Shown here one piece after another: positions 43,776 through 55,000 of a stretch of DNA of 64,000 nt. The notes under the pieces were generated by a model. The model searched no databases, was not told the origin of the DNA, and worked only from the letters and a program-made list of their open reading frames with translations. The stretch is from Allantophomopsis cytisporea. Its lineage: Eukaryota; Ascomycota; Leotiomycetes; Phacidiales; Phacidiaceae. Position 1 is the stretch's first letter. Every line of letters begins with the position of its first letter. A program made the position numbers and the translations under genes. The stretch lies in assembly GCA_024752435.1 (NCBI GenBank), contig CP103031.1, positions 434,001-498,000 on the forward strand, written 5' to 3'.

Positions 43776-45190
43776 ATGGTGGACATTCCCTCCACCCCAC
43801 CGGCTTCCACGCGCATTCGCGATCCCCCCACGCCAAAGTATGGTTCTTTCTACGATGAGTTGGACGTTTTTGCTCCTCGCAAGTCGGCTCGCTTTGCCCA
43901 GAGACTCGCTCAGACTCCTCCACCACAAGATCAAAACCAGCATTTAAGCTCATCGCAATCATCACCACCAGCTACTGTTAAGAAGACAGCCTCTACATAT
44001 ATCGATCACGCAGGCTCTCCACCGCCAACTGCAGAGAGACGAAGCAGGAAGAAGCCAACGCGTGCTTCATCATTCGCGGTTCAACGTGCATCCGGCTCGA
44101 TGGAACAAGATTCTACCTACACCAGCAGCTCTGGCCATGACGAAGATATGCCATCGACTCACTCTGGGCGGGCCAATGGAATGCTGCCTACACCAGCGAA
44201 GACACCTAACAAGAAGTCATCTCACAATGTTGCTGGGATTGGTGCTATTGCTCGTAACCTTTTCTCTATTCGACCTGACTCGATTGATGAGGTCATGCCA
44301 ACTCCAAGAAAGAGAAACCGAAAGAAGATTGGCAACTATACTTTGGTAGAAGAGGATGAATCACCAATCGAAATCTTCACCGATTCACACGATCGGGTTC
44401 CCGAGTTAGACGCTAGCTCAGATAATCCTTTCTATGTGAGCAGTACTACTGCACAAACTGTTACCACAAGACGTACAAGTAAGAGGAGGAGAATCAATGT
44501 GCCCGGAGAGGGTGAGCAGTCATTTGAAGAGGCAGAACAGCGTGAGGATGGTCTGGTATATGTTTTGTAAGTCGTGTTCACTTTCGCTATCACAATTCAC
44601 GTTTTGCTAATATAAATTACAGCCGAGGAAAGAAGATGTTCCGTAAATTTGCCGAAGATGACGAGGACATGACCGAAGTAGGAATGGGGTCTGATATTGG
44701 GATTGACGATACTATTGACGCCACTGTTCCACCACGTCTTAGAGGTCCACTTACTCGTTCGTCCATCAAGCCAAAGCTTCTCTTCGCTCCCTCGAAGCCA
44801 CAAGCTGTCTTGGATGAGGAGGAAGCAATCACCGACATCGAAGAGCTTTCAGGCAAGGAGACACCAACTGCTCAGGTCGATGAGCTTCCTACTACCCCAA
44901 CTGCTCCTAAGTTTGCACCAGCGAGCCCTCCGACCACAACTCGCAGCAAACGCTCCGGAAAGGCAGTCGAGAGAAACTTGGTAGCCGAGTTCAGTTCGAG
45001 CATTCCATTTGGAACAGACGGAGCGAGTGACGAACCTCCCGCCAAATCACGTGGCAGAGGTGCGAAGATCAGTCCTTTCGACGCATGGAAGCGCACCAAG
45101 GTTGCATCAGGCAGTGGCACCAAGAGGGGCGGTGATCCTATCACTCGAAGTGGAGGGGAGAGCAATAAACGTCTTCGAAATGCTGCTTAA
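43776..45190 (+). CDS. Conserved fungal TP-rich protein, probably nuclear, function unknown
   Basis: Two exons, 43776..44566 and 44623..45190, giving 452 residues; the join reads LVYVF|RGKKMFRKF. It starts MVDIPSTPPASTRIRDPPTP and holds many Ser/Thr-Pro sites (STPP, PPTPK, LPTPAKTP, VMPTPRKR, PTTPTAP), candidate CDK or MAP-kinase targets. Basic clusters (PRKRNRKK, KRRR) look like nuclear import signals. More ordered, conserved-looking blocks are YGSFYDELDVFAPRKSARFAQR, IEIFTDSHDRVPE...DNPFY and VYVFRGKKMFRKF. I recall similar uncharacterised proteins in other filamentous ascomycetes but cannot name one. A cell-cycle-regulated chromatin or transcription role is a guess. ATG 43776 is the first in frame. 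Confidence 0.8.
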
Positions 45191-45638
45191 GTCTTGTTAG
45201 ACTATTACCTGTTTTGTGGACTGAGGTGTTTTATATCATGTGTGCTTGCGTTGCCCTCACGTCACTTGTCTTTCGTTGTTTTCCGTTTTTGAACGAGTGG
45301 GATTATGTCACCATCATTGAGCGTTGTTGCAAGGAGTTTATGATGAGCCATGGCTCTTTGATGATTAGGGCCTGGTAAGATGCGAATGTTCACTTCAAAC
45401 GTGCTTCTTTACGAAGTAATTCAAATCCAGTTGGTCTGGACCGTAGGCCTGAGCAACAATTTCGACTGGATCGAGTAATTTTAAATGAGAAAAAACATGA
45501 AACGAGTCTTTTACTTTCGGTTTCTGAAATATGATATCTCATAGTGACGCGTGAATCCCCCCAATCCATATGCCAATAACCTAGCCCGTATCCAAACGCC
45601 ATACTACGCAATGCATCCCAATGTCGCTTATAACCTGA
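45191..45638. other. Intergenic between convergent genes
   Basis: 448 bases between the stops of the TP-rich protein (+) and RNase H2B (-). No gene seen; presumably the two 3' UTRs. Confidence 0.6.
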
Positions 45639-46985
45639 TCAAACCTTCTTCTTGAAGAAATCACTCATCTTCTTCATCCCCGAAACATTAACCTTCTTCA
45701 AGTCCCTCACCCCCCGACTCTCCCCAGCCTTCCTCCTCTTCTCTTCCTCCTCCATCTTCTTCTTCTTCGCTAGTCGTCCCTCACCCGCCTCCTCCTCCTC
45801 GACGCCCCGCTTCCGCGAGAAATCAGACATCGACCGCGATGCCAACGCCTGCTGTTTCAACGCTGCCAATTCCGCAAGATGCGTATCCAGCGGCGCGAAA
45901 TCAACGCTCTTGGATGTCTTAAGCAGTGTGCTCAGTTGTGTTGATAGATGAGGAGGAATGTAAGATGATAAGATGAATGTGAATGCTGTACGTAGTCGTA
46001 GCAGAGAAATTATCTGCTCTGGGGCGTCAATTGGTGCAGGGTCTGGTTTTGCAGCCGCGATGTGCAGTCTTTCTACGTTGACTTCATCGGAGAAACTTGT
46101 TGTTGCTGTCCCGGCCGTGGATTGAGAGTCTACGCTGGTGGTTGTCGGTGTCAGTGTTCCTGATGTCGGTGGCGCCTCTTCATCTTCCAGCTCGTGCGAC
46201 GTCTCTCCTCGCTTCAGACTCAGCAGCGGCTTGCGCAGCGCTTCTCGGATCAACCCTTCTTCCATGCTGGTCGGCAGCTTGCCAGATGAGAGAGCTTTGG
46301 CCTTTGAAAGAAGTTCTTCTAGGAGCTTGCTCTCGTTTAGCCGGTACATGCTCTCGTCGCCGGCATCGACTTTGTCGCATACAGCATTCATGCGGGACTC
46401 AAGGAGTTCTTTTAATGATGACTTCTGTAGTAGACTTCGAAGGTGTGGTGAATCTGTGATCATGCTGTCGAGATAGTCATCGCTGGAGAGGAACAGTTTC
46501 TTGCTGTCTGAAGCTTTTGCTTGCGGCGCTAGGACGGGAAGGACGAGGAAGAGAGGGTCGAGAGGTGTTGCGATGTAGAGGTCGGCGGTCCTGCTGACAT
46601 ATCCAGTATTTGAAGAATACTCCCAATCCTCCTTCTCTGAAGTTTCAAGCTTCTTGTCCACATTATCGTCCTCCTTGTGCTCCTCCTCGCTCTTGACCTC
46701 CTCTGCTTCCGATGCAGCTAATAACCAACTTCTTGGTGTTTTCTTTGGCGCTGCAGATTTTGTGAATTCGTAAAATCCCTTTTGTGGACAAACTAAGTAC
46801 CTGTCGTCGTTGAAGTTCTGGGGATTGGATAAGTTCACCACTCGGGTTTCCGAGCTGATGTTCTTCGGCAGTATGAATATCTTGGGCGGGTTCGTTGATT
46901 CAGGACGCAATTGAGGTTTTTCGTTGGATGTTTTTGACACTTCCTCGGTAGCAGTCTTTGCTGAACCTCTTGTACGTGTCACCAT
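45639..46985 (-). CDS. RNH202: Ribonuclease H2 subunit B (Rnh202 type)
   Basis: Single exon, 448 residues. It is the non-catalytic subunit of RNase H2, which removes ribonucleotides from DNA and RNA-DNA hybrids. RYLVCPQKGFYEF-like sequence opens the triple-barrel part that binds subunits A and C. YVSRTADLYIATPLDPLFLVLPVL is the family hallmark, and the helical YLDSMITDSPHLRSLLQ and DESMYRLNESKLLEEL segments follow. The C-terminus (residues 437-444, MKKMSDFF, then KKKV) fits a PCNA-interacting PIP box, as in human RNASEH2B (MKSIDTFF). The central region has Asp/Glu-rich insertions. It diverges from Mcm10 with MBF-type sites between them. Confidence 0.93.
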   Translation of the reverse strand: MVTRTRGSAKTATEEVSKTSNEKPQLRPESTNPPKIFILPKNISSETRVVNLSNPQNFNDDRYLVCPQKGFYEFTKSAAPKKTPRSWLLAASEAEEVKSEEEHKEDDNVDKKLETSEKEDWEYSSNTGYVSRTADLYIATPLDPLFLVLPVLAPQAKASDSKKLFLSSDDYLDSMITDSPHLRSLLQKSSLKELLESRMNAVCDKVDAGDESMYRLNESKLLEELLSKAKALSSGKLPTSMEEGLIREALRKPLLSLKRGETSHELEDEEAPPTSGTLTPTTTSVDSQSTAGTATTSFSDEVNVERLHIAAAKPDPAPIDAPEQIISLLRLRTAFTFILSSYIPPHLSTQLSTLLKTSKSVDFAPLDTHLAELAALKQQALASRSMSDFSRKRGVEEEEAGEGRLAKKKKMEEEEKRRKAGESRGVRDLKKVNVSGMKKMSDFFKKKV

Positions 46986-47529
46986 GGCTGCGGTTCTTAT
47001 ATGAACAATTGATTGTGGTGATTTTGAGCCTATGTCAGGTCAAGTCTAGACCCCGAATTGGACAATAAATTGATACGCGAAAGTTGACGCGCCGAACGCG
47101 AATGGACGCGATGAGAACGCCAATCAGATCTTGACAGGGATTAAGCAAACGGCGTGGGACGATTGAATGTCTAGCAAAGCAAATCAAAATAAATTAAATG
47201 GAAACATTATTTTAATACTCGATTTTACTTCGCTGTTACATAGGATCTCGCATTGTTTTATTTCTACATCAAAACAACGATTTTGTTATTCCTCTTATCC
47301 AAAATTTAACTGTATCTGTTCCTTCCTGTACCAGCTGCTTATCCAAGGAACCCTAGTAACGTATATGCGGCTTGATAAACAACAATCTGGGAGTTGGCCT
47401 GCGACACCACCTTCGACCTTTTGCTTTTGCTGGGGACAGAATCTTTCGGGCTCATCGCGATACACCACTATTACATGCGCGGGTAATTTGAGAGCACGGG
47501 TTTGCTAATGGCAAGGAAATTTGATCGCA
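46986..47529. promoter_or_regulatory. Divergent promoter of RNase H2B and Mcm10 with ACGCG cluster
   Basis: 544 bases between two divergent replication genes. Four ACGCG words lie on the plus strand at 47075-47079, 47087-47091, 47096-47100 and 47106-47110. The first is ACGCGAAA, which also fits the SCB type. ACGCG is the core of the MluI cell-cycle box bound by MBF (Mbp1/Swi6 in yeast, Res1/Cdc10 in fission yeast), which drives G1/S genes. Sites fall 90-125 bases from the RNase H2B ATG and about 420-455 from the Mcm10 ATG. Confidence 0.65.
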
Positions 47530-49970
47530 ATGTCGCAGCGTAAGTTTTTATTACCTTATACAAGCGACAAGCGCTGATATTCATAGCAATCAAGGGCGAA
47601 TCTCGCGCTTGGCCTCCTCGATCTCCACACGATGCCCTAATGAGCACGCCCGGTGGTCGTGATCGCGCAAGACGACTAGCAGAACGATTATCACCTTCAC
47701 CTATCAAACGATCTGCAACAACCCCCTCGATACGGAGCCGCGCACAAGAGTTATTGGAATCCGACATGGGCGACGCAGCTGATGACGATGACGATGACGA
47801 TGAAGAGACATTGAAATTACAATTGCAGGAGATTCAAGCCCGTCTAAAACTCAAGAAATTGCAAAAGAATAAGGGCAGAGCCGAATCAGTGGATGATGGG
47901 GCTCAGTCATGGCCGGCAACATCGTCTTTTCCTCCCCCAAATCCTCCCCGGACAGGTTCAGTCGCAGAGATGAGGTCGCGTTCTGCTTCAGGAGTGCGAG
48001 AAGACCGAATACAACGATCAAGGTCTCAGACAGAAATCCATATACCTGTTTCTCCTGTCAGGAAAGTACAGCCTGTACAAGAACACCGATCGCCCAGTCG
48101 AGTTTTGCTAGGCATTGATAAGGGTCTTAAGGGAAGTGATGTATCACTGAAGTCTGTACCAAGCCCAAGGAAAAGTCAAGTGTCACAGACAAGCAGCTTC
48201 TTACAACGTGCCACATCACAAGCAAGTATTCATTCCTCGCAAAGTTTCAACCGTCCATCGTCGACATCAGATCTCCCGCGAACAAAGACATTCAGCGAGC
48301 GTATGGCCGATATTCGCACTCAAGAAAATGTCAAGAAGGAGCGAGAACAAAGAATTGCTCAGAATCGGAGCAGAGGATTCGGTATCGATGAGAAGGAAAT
48401 TCAAGAATTCAAGAATGCGGCTATTACTGCTCCGGAAGTACCATATCGACCTCCAGAGTTCAGCCGAGATCAAGTCTTGAATGCGTACGGCTCAAAAGTC
48501 CCCAGAAGTAGTACAGCACCAGATCTTCGAACACACAAACCTAGTATGACTACCACCGCATCTTCATCACAATCAACTGCGCCGTCTTCACAGTCTTCTA
48601 CAGACCCACCATCTAAGCCTCGTCTTACTCGGAAGAAGGCTCCTCCGCCTGCTGAGGTACCGGAAGCCGAAACAACTCAATTTGAGCCTTACTCAAAAAT
48701 ACATCTCTCGAAACGGATAATTCCACATAAAGTCCTCACGCGCACATTGACGGGGAAGAAAACATTCATGATTCCAGATATGCTCAAGACGGTCGTTGCA
48801 CCGAATTTCTTAGCGCCTGACGTTGAAACAGACTATGTATTGTTGGCTACAGTTGCTTCAAAATCTGAGCCAAGGTCTCATAAGGCCAAGGCGACTGGAG
48901 AGGATAGAGGCAAATATATGGTCATGACTCTTTGTGATCTGAAATGGGAATTGGAGCTTTTCTTGTTCGGTTCTGCTTTTGATAAGTTCCGCAAGATTAC
49001 TACTGGTACTGTTGTTGCGCTTCTGAACCCCGGTGTGATGCCCCCGCCACCAGGGAGGGTAGACACGAACAAGTTCAGTCTCACTCTTAGCAATGATTTT
49101 GACACGGTACTTGAAATTGGCATGGCACGAGATCTGGGATATTGCAAGAGTGTCAAAAAGGATGGAAAGATGTGCGATTCCTGGATCGATAAACGCCATA
49201 CCGAATTCTGCGAGTTTCATGTCAACGAGAGCCTTTCAAAGACTAAATCGGGAAGAATGGAGGTTAACACGATGAACTTTGGTGCTGGAAAATCACGAAA
49301 ATTCGATTTTAGTTGGGGTACTCGAAAGAACAATGCGCGCGATGGAACAGGGCTTGAGGGTCGCTCGTCTCTTAAGAAGCATGGTACTGTATACGATCGC
49401 GATTCTCAATCACAAATTTATATTGCTGGGGGAGGACGAGGACAAACACGAGACCGAGATGATATGAGCACAGATCCAGATGCCTTTCTACGTGGTACAA
49501 CGAAAGAAGAAAGAATTCGGCGTCGACTTGCTGAACAGGAAAAAGAGCGAGAAATTGCAAGCAAACTCGGTCGAATAGGTGGCGGTGCTGGCGCTGAATA
49601 CCTTCGATCGAAAGACGCTGCGAGTACAGAAATCACCGATAATAATAATAATGACCATGCGGTGCCCCCTGATGCGCGTGCCTTGGGCTTACTGGCTGGC
49701 AGGGGCGCTCAGGTCAAATTAAGCCCTATCAAACGAAAGAGACCGAACACTGCATCGAGTACAGCGAGTCCCACCCCTGCGATGGGCTGGGGAAGTAATA
49801 TGACGAAGGAACTAGGAAGGATGAAGAATGGTGAGAATCTACAACCGGTCAAGAAAAAGACTAGATTTGTGACGGATAGGGGGATCAAAATCGCTGGAAG
49901 GGATAGCTTAGGTGGAGATGCTATGAAGACACAACCAAGTGACGATGAAGATGATTTGATCATTGTCTGA
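47530..49970 (+). CDS. MCM10: DNA replication factor Mcm10
   Basis: Two exons, 47530..47539 (10 bases) and 47587..49970, giving 797 residues. The tiny first exon adds MSQ|PIKGESRAWPPRSPHDALMSTPGG ahead of the later in-frame ATG at 47640, and the WPPRSPH segment looks conserved. The Mcm10 OB-fold core runs from about residue 375 (KIHLSKRIIPHKVL ... DLKWELELFLFG). The zinc finger is Cys 523, Cys 533, Cys 545 and His 548 (C-x9-C-x11-C-x2-H, the Mcm10 pattern). Mcm10 activates the CMG helicase and binds Pol alpha at origins. The N-terminal half is disordered, with an acidic run (DDDDDDDEE) and a short coiled-coil. A shorter product from 47640 would lack 21 residues. Confidence 0.95.
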
Positions 49971-50388
49971 GTTAGGTACGATTGCATGACCAATATATTA
50001 TACATTTTCTATTGTGATTCGCATACAATCTTGAATTGGGCTGAGTACCTTAATGGGTGAAGATGACGTTCCATTTCGGGATATCGCTAACAATCAGGCT
50101 CTCCATATTATACCTTCTTGAGCGAGAACTATGTACGATTCTGGGGTTTCGCCACAAGTAGGCTCTACCATTCGACTTTAAGATGTGCTGTGCTAGGATA
50201 TCGCGAGGGAGCAGTCTCTTCTTCAACTATAAATCCCTCTACTCGCCCTATTTTTGCTTCCTCATTTTCTCTTCTGCACATGTTGCAGGCCAGAAAATCA
50301 TCTCCAACTCCAGCCCTTACGTCTACACTCAGCTTTTCCAATCGACTCTTACAACTTACAAAAGACCATACCAGTCTACTCTTGCACA
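49971..50388 (+). promoter_or_regulatory. Mcm10 3' side and promoter of unknown membrane-anchored protein
   Basis: 418 bases. A clear TATA box (TATAAAT, 50228-50234) lies about 160 bases upstream of ATG 50389, followed by a C/T-rich leader. TATA boxes are uncommon in front of housekeeping genes in this window, which suggests a regulated gene. Confidence 0.5.
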
Positions 50389-50952
50389 ATGGTCTGGCCA
50401 AGCTCAATATGCCGTGCTATCGAGCGCACCGGAACTGAAGCTGAACTCCCAAGATATACTACCACAATGCCTAACTATATGTGCTTTGACGATAAGAACA
50501 TCACCAGAGAAGAGCGCAAGGCTCTCGAAATGCAATACCAAACAGAGCGCTGGGAACAGCGCAAAAAGAAGAAGTGCCTCATGCTTTTCCTCGCCTTGGT
50601 CATGGGTACTCTGATGACCATTCTGGCCGTGGCCTTCTATCACCCGGCCTGGGAAGACGATCCGAACTTTGTCCCTTACCATGTCTCCATGTTCGGTAGG
50701 CGCTCTGCCACAGCTGAGGCCGGCCATATCCAACGTCGCGGCTTCTACCAGGTCCTTGGTCAATTCATGTGGAATATTATCAATGGCATTACTAAGCAGC
50801 AGACCAAGGTGAACAGCATCAAGCGCGATGTTGTGGTCGAGTCTGCCCACTTGAACAGGCGAGCATTCTGGCAGTCTCTTGGATGGGCCTTCTGGGAATG
50901 GGTCAGCCTAGCCACTGGTCACACTAGGAAGGCAGCAGACGAGCCAAGCTAG
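50389..50952 (+). CDS. Unknown signal-anchored protein with repeated dibasic sites
   Basis: Single exon, 187 residues from ATG 50389; a second ATG at residue 27 is possible. The N-terminal 62 residues are charged and end in RKKKK, followed by a hydrophobic helix (63-83). By the positive-inside rule this is a type II anchor with the C-terminus in the secretory lumen. The luminal part carries dibasic pairs at 104-105 (RR), 116-117 (RR), 145-146 (KR), 157-158 (RR) and 180-181 (RK). Two segments are related: residues 112-136 (GHIQRRGFYQVLGQ...W) and 153-176 (AHLNRRAFWQSLGW...W). This resembles Kex2-processed repeat precursors, but with only two diverged copies. I recognise no family, and the processing idea is inference. 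Confidence 0.7.
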   Translation: MVWPSSICRAIERTGTEAELPRYTTTMPNYMCFDDKNITREERKALEMQYQTERWEQRKKKKCLMLFLALVMGTLMTILAVAFYHPAWEDDPNFVPYHVSMFGRRSATAEAGHIQRRGFYQVLGQFMWNIINGITKQQTKVNSIKRDVVVESAHLNRRAFWQSLGWAFWEWVSLATGHTRKAADEPS

Positions 50953-52081
50953 GCAGAGTAATTCCTCATACTTTGGCATTTTATTCATCTTCAAAGGCAT
51001 ATGTATTGGTTCGGCGTTAGGAGTTCGGTGTTCTTTGAATTTTGGTTATGCGGTTTTGGTTCGTTTTTGGGCTGTTGGAGTTAGAAGGAGTTCTTGTTTT
51101 GCGGAGCTAGATCATGTAAATTTAAATGGCATCTCAAAAACACAGTCACAAAAAAATTAGCCTTCCCAATGTTCTTATAAAGTGATCTTTGATGTTCCAT
51201 GGCGTGTGGGTTTGTGAAGCGACTTTGATATTCACAAAATGCCTTCGGGTTTGCATCAGGATCATCTTAGCTAGAATCATCAGATATACAAACATCTAAG
51301 TGTATTATTCTGGTTTGTATGGCTACTGTTTCGCTCCTTTTGCAACTGAACTATTTGTTAGCACACTGACCCTAGATCATAACTCAACTCGACGGATAGT
51401 GTGGGAGATTCTTTTGATTTAAAAACAAATTTAGTTGTGTAATGATAAGAAAACTGACATACCTACCCAATTTGAGGTTTTCTTAGATTTTTTGAATACA
51501 CGATAAATACTTCTGTACAGTTTCAGCATTGAGTTGTGAAGACAAAGACATTGCATCATAGTTGTGTTTCTTATACACTCTCTTTGACTTACATCAAACA
51601 TGAACATAGATCTCAATCTACTTATAGTTTATTGGTCATTCACTAAAAGCTCTTCTGCTTTATTGCAAAAAAGGCCTTTAAGCACCAATTACTGTTTTCT
51701 GCCTCCACATTGCTTCGATAGCTAGGGTTTCTCAAATCCCAATTCGTTGGTAGGACCGACTTATGGCTTTGCTAATTCCTATAATTTTTGTCTAATTTTA
51801 ACATTAAAATATATATTCAATGTGAACGACATTGCCATAGGTACCTTCTAGTTGTTGATAAAGAAGACTGAAGTGCATCCAGTAGCAACCGCAAGGCTGG
51901 AAATATCTGCCACAAGGCTCAGGCGAACACGTTCGCTTCCTGTCCGCGACGCGCTAAGAGCTTCCCGGAGCTGATTCAAAGAAACAGCATTACATTCGCC
52001 GTCGCTCTCACAAATCCTCCATCTTCTCTACTTATTCTCTTCTCGCCCTCGGAACGCATTCGTCAGCGTACAGACGGGAAA
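50953..52081. other. AT-rich intergenic region, 1.1 kb
   Basis: Between the unknown membrane-anchored gene and Spt5. It is AT-rich from about 51100 to 51830 with no supported gene; a 61-codon minus frame at 51431..51616 is not convincing. The last 200 bases, with CGCTCTCACAAATCCTCC and other pyrimidine tracts, form the likely Spt5 leader. Confidence 0.5.
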
Positions 52082-55000
52082 ATGGCAACTAACGATCTTC
52101 TTACGCACAGTTTCGACAATGAATCAGATGACGAGGACGATTTCAACCCAGCACCAGCCGATATATCTGATGAGGAGGGTGGTGGAGGTGAAGATGATGC
52201 CCCCGAAGACATGGAAGCGAATGAGGTCGCCAGAAGAAAAATGACCGAGGACGAAAATATCGAAGATCGGGAAGCCGACGATGACGCAGTGCCAGCCAGA
52301 AACAACAGAAGTCGCAATGGATCGCCAGCCAGAGATGCTGATGGTGATGAGGATGAAGACGCAGAAGGAGAGGGCGAGGACTTGGGAGGAGTTGGCGGCG
52401 ATGATGATGAAGAGGACGAGGAGGACGAGGAGGATGAGGAAGACGAAGATGAGGAAGAAGTCACAGTATGTATCAATTACTGCCCTTCAGAGCCGATCTC
52501 CTTGATCGATGGCGTGATAAATGCCACTTACAATAGGCAGCGGCGAAAATTTGCTCTAACGATTTACAGGGTCACAGAAGAAAGCGTCGTCGCGAGCGTC
52601 GAAATCAATTCCTTGATGTCGAGGCCGAGGTCGACGATGAGGATGAGGAGGGTGAAGATGAAGAGGATGAACTCAACGAAATCAAGGACAATTTCATTGC
52701 CGATACGCATCCAGACGATCTCGATGATCTTCCTGCCGGTGGATTGGCCAGTGACGAGCGTCATCGTGATCTTGATCGAAGACGTGAAATGGAGAATAGC
52801 ATAAACGCCGAGGAACAAGCCAGAATTCTCAAGGAACGATACACCAATAAGAGGAAGAACCTTCGCAACATTGGCGATACGGCTGTTGTACCAAAGAGAC
52901 TTCTCCTACCCAGTGTCGATGATCCCAGCATCTGGGCTGTGCGATGTAAGGAAGGCAAGGAGCGTGAAGCTGTATTCTCTATTATGAAACGTGTCGAGGA
53001 AAGATCAGGAACAAAGGATGAGCTCGCAATTACAGCTGCATTTGAGCGTGGAGGACCAAATGCTCCGATGAGAGGACACGTCTATGTCGAGGCTCGAAGA
53101 CAGGCTGATATTTTGACTGCTTTGGATGGATTGATGAACATCTATCCTCGTACGAAGATGATGCTGGTTGAAATTAAGGAGATGCCCGATCTCCTGCGAG
53201 TCGCGAAGTCAGAATCCTTGGAGCCGGGAGCTTATGTCCGTCTGAAACGACCACCTCTCTATGCCGGCGATCTTGCACAGGTCATCGATGTCACTGAGAA
53301 CGGTTTGGAGGTTCGTCTAAAATACGTTCCTCGATTGGACTATGGTCTTAATGAGGACACAAATGCGTCAGCAGATGCCAAGAGAAAGCGTCCAGGTGCA
53401 GCAACAAAACCTCCGCCACGACTCTTCAGTGATGTTGAGGCCAAGAAGCGACACATTCGTTTCCTGACTGGCAACCCACAAACAAAGACATGGATCTACA
53501 AGGGGGATGAGTATATAAATGGTTACTTGGAGAAGGATACGAAAATTCAGAACCTTATCACCAAAGATGTCAACCCCACACTTGAAGAAGTCACCAGATT
53601 TGCCTCAGGTGCCGAGGATGGAACCGAAAACCTTGATTTGAACGCACTTGCAGCCAGTCTCAAAGCTAGTACAGCGAATGCTTCATACTTGCCAGGAGAT
53701 ATCATTGAGGTGTATGAGGGAGAGCAAAAAGGTGTCGTTGGTAAAGCTGTCTCTGTACAAGCTGAGATCGTCACTATGGCCGTACTTGAGGGTCCTCTGA
53801 GAAATCAAACGATTGAGGTACCGGTTAAGGGCCTCAGAAAACGCTTCAGAGAAGGTGACCACGTTAAGGTTATTGGTGGTAGCAGATTCCGCGATGAAGT
53901 TGGTATGGTAGTCAGAATCCAGGAGGATCGTGTGACGCTTCTCAGTGATCAAAACAACTCTGAGATCACTGTCTTCAGCAAGGATCTACGTGAAGCCAGC
54001 GATACTGGTGGCAGTGGAACACTTGGTCAATTCGAGCTGTGGGATCTGGTTCAGCTCGACCCATCAACTGTAGCATGTATTGTCAAGGTTGACAGGGAGT
54101 CCCTTGTTGTTCTTGATCAGAACAACTCTCCACGAACAGTCATGCCTTCCCAAATTTCCAACAAGATCGAGAAACGCAGACATGCTGTTGCTACGGATCG
54201 CAATGGTTCAGAAGTCAGAATGGATGACGTCGTTAAGGAGTACGGTGGTGAGGGCAAGAGCGGAAAGATCATGCACATCTACCGCAATTACTTGTTCTGC
54301 CACAGTCGTGAGCGTTCCGAGTACGCCGGAATCTTCGTCACACGTACAACGAGCGTTGCTTCTGTTTCAGCAAAGGGTGCTCGATCAAACGGTATTGCTG
54401 GACCAGATCTCAACCAGATGAACCCGGCATTGAAACGCAACGGTCCAGGCGGTGCTCCAGACACGTCAATGGCACCACCCAAGAGCTTTGGTCGTGATAG
54501 GGCTGTGGGCCAAACCGTCACAATTCGAAAGGGTCCTTACAAGGGATTACTTGGTATTGTCAAGGAAACCAACGATTTTGGTGCCCGTGTAGAATTGCAT
54601 ACAAAGAACAAGACCGTCAACGTTCCCAGAGAAGCTCTTGGCTTCAAGGATAGAATAAGTGGACAAAGCATTGATCCTAATGGTAGAGGTGGCAGAGGTG
54701 GCTTCTCAGGAGGTAGAGGCGGTGGAGGTGGTAGAGGCGGATTTGGTGGTGCTACACCAGGCGGTGAGTTTGGAGGTGGACGTACTCCAATGTCATCGGG
54801 CAATGAGAGAACCCCAGCCTGGGGCATGCGTAGTAAGTTTCATTTCAATTCCTATTTTGGCTTGACATTAACGGTGTATAGCACCTGCTGCTATGAATGG
54901 TGGTCGCACACCAGCCTGGAAAGCTGCTCAGGATGGAGGACGAACTCCAGCATGGGCTGACGGCTCCCGAACAAGCAATCCATACGATGGCAGTCGCACG

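Noticed and set aside
52063..52476. Poly-serine frame on the minus strand
   Set aside because: Antisense of the GAG/GAT-rich acidic exon 1 of Spt5; pure low complexity.
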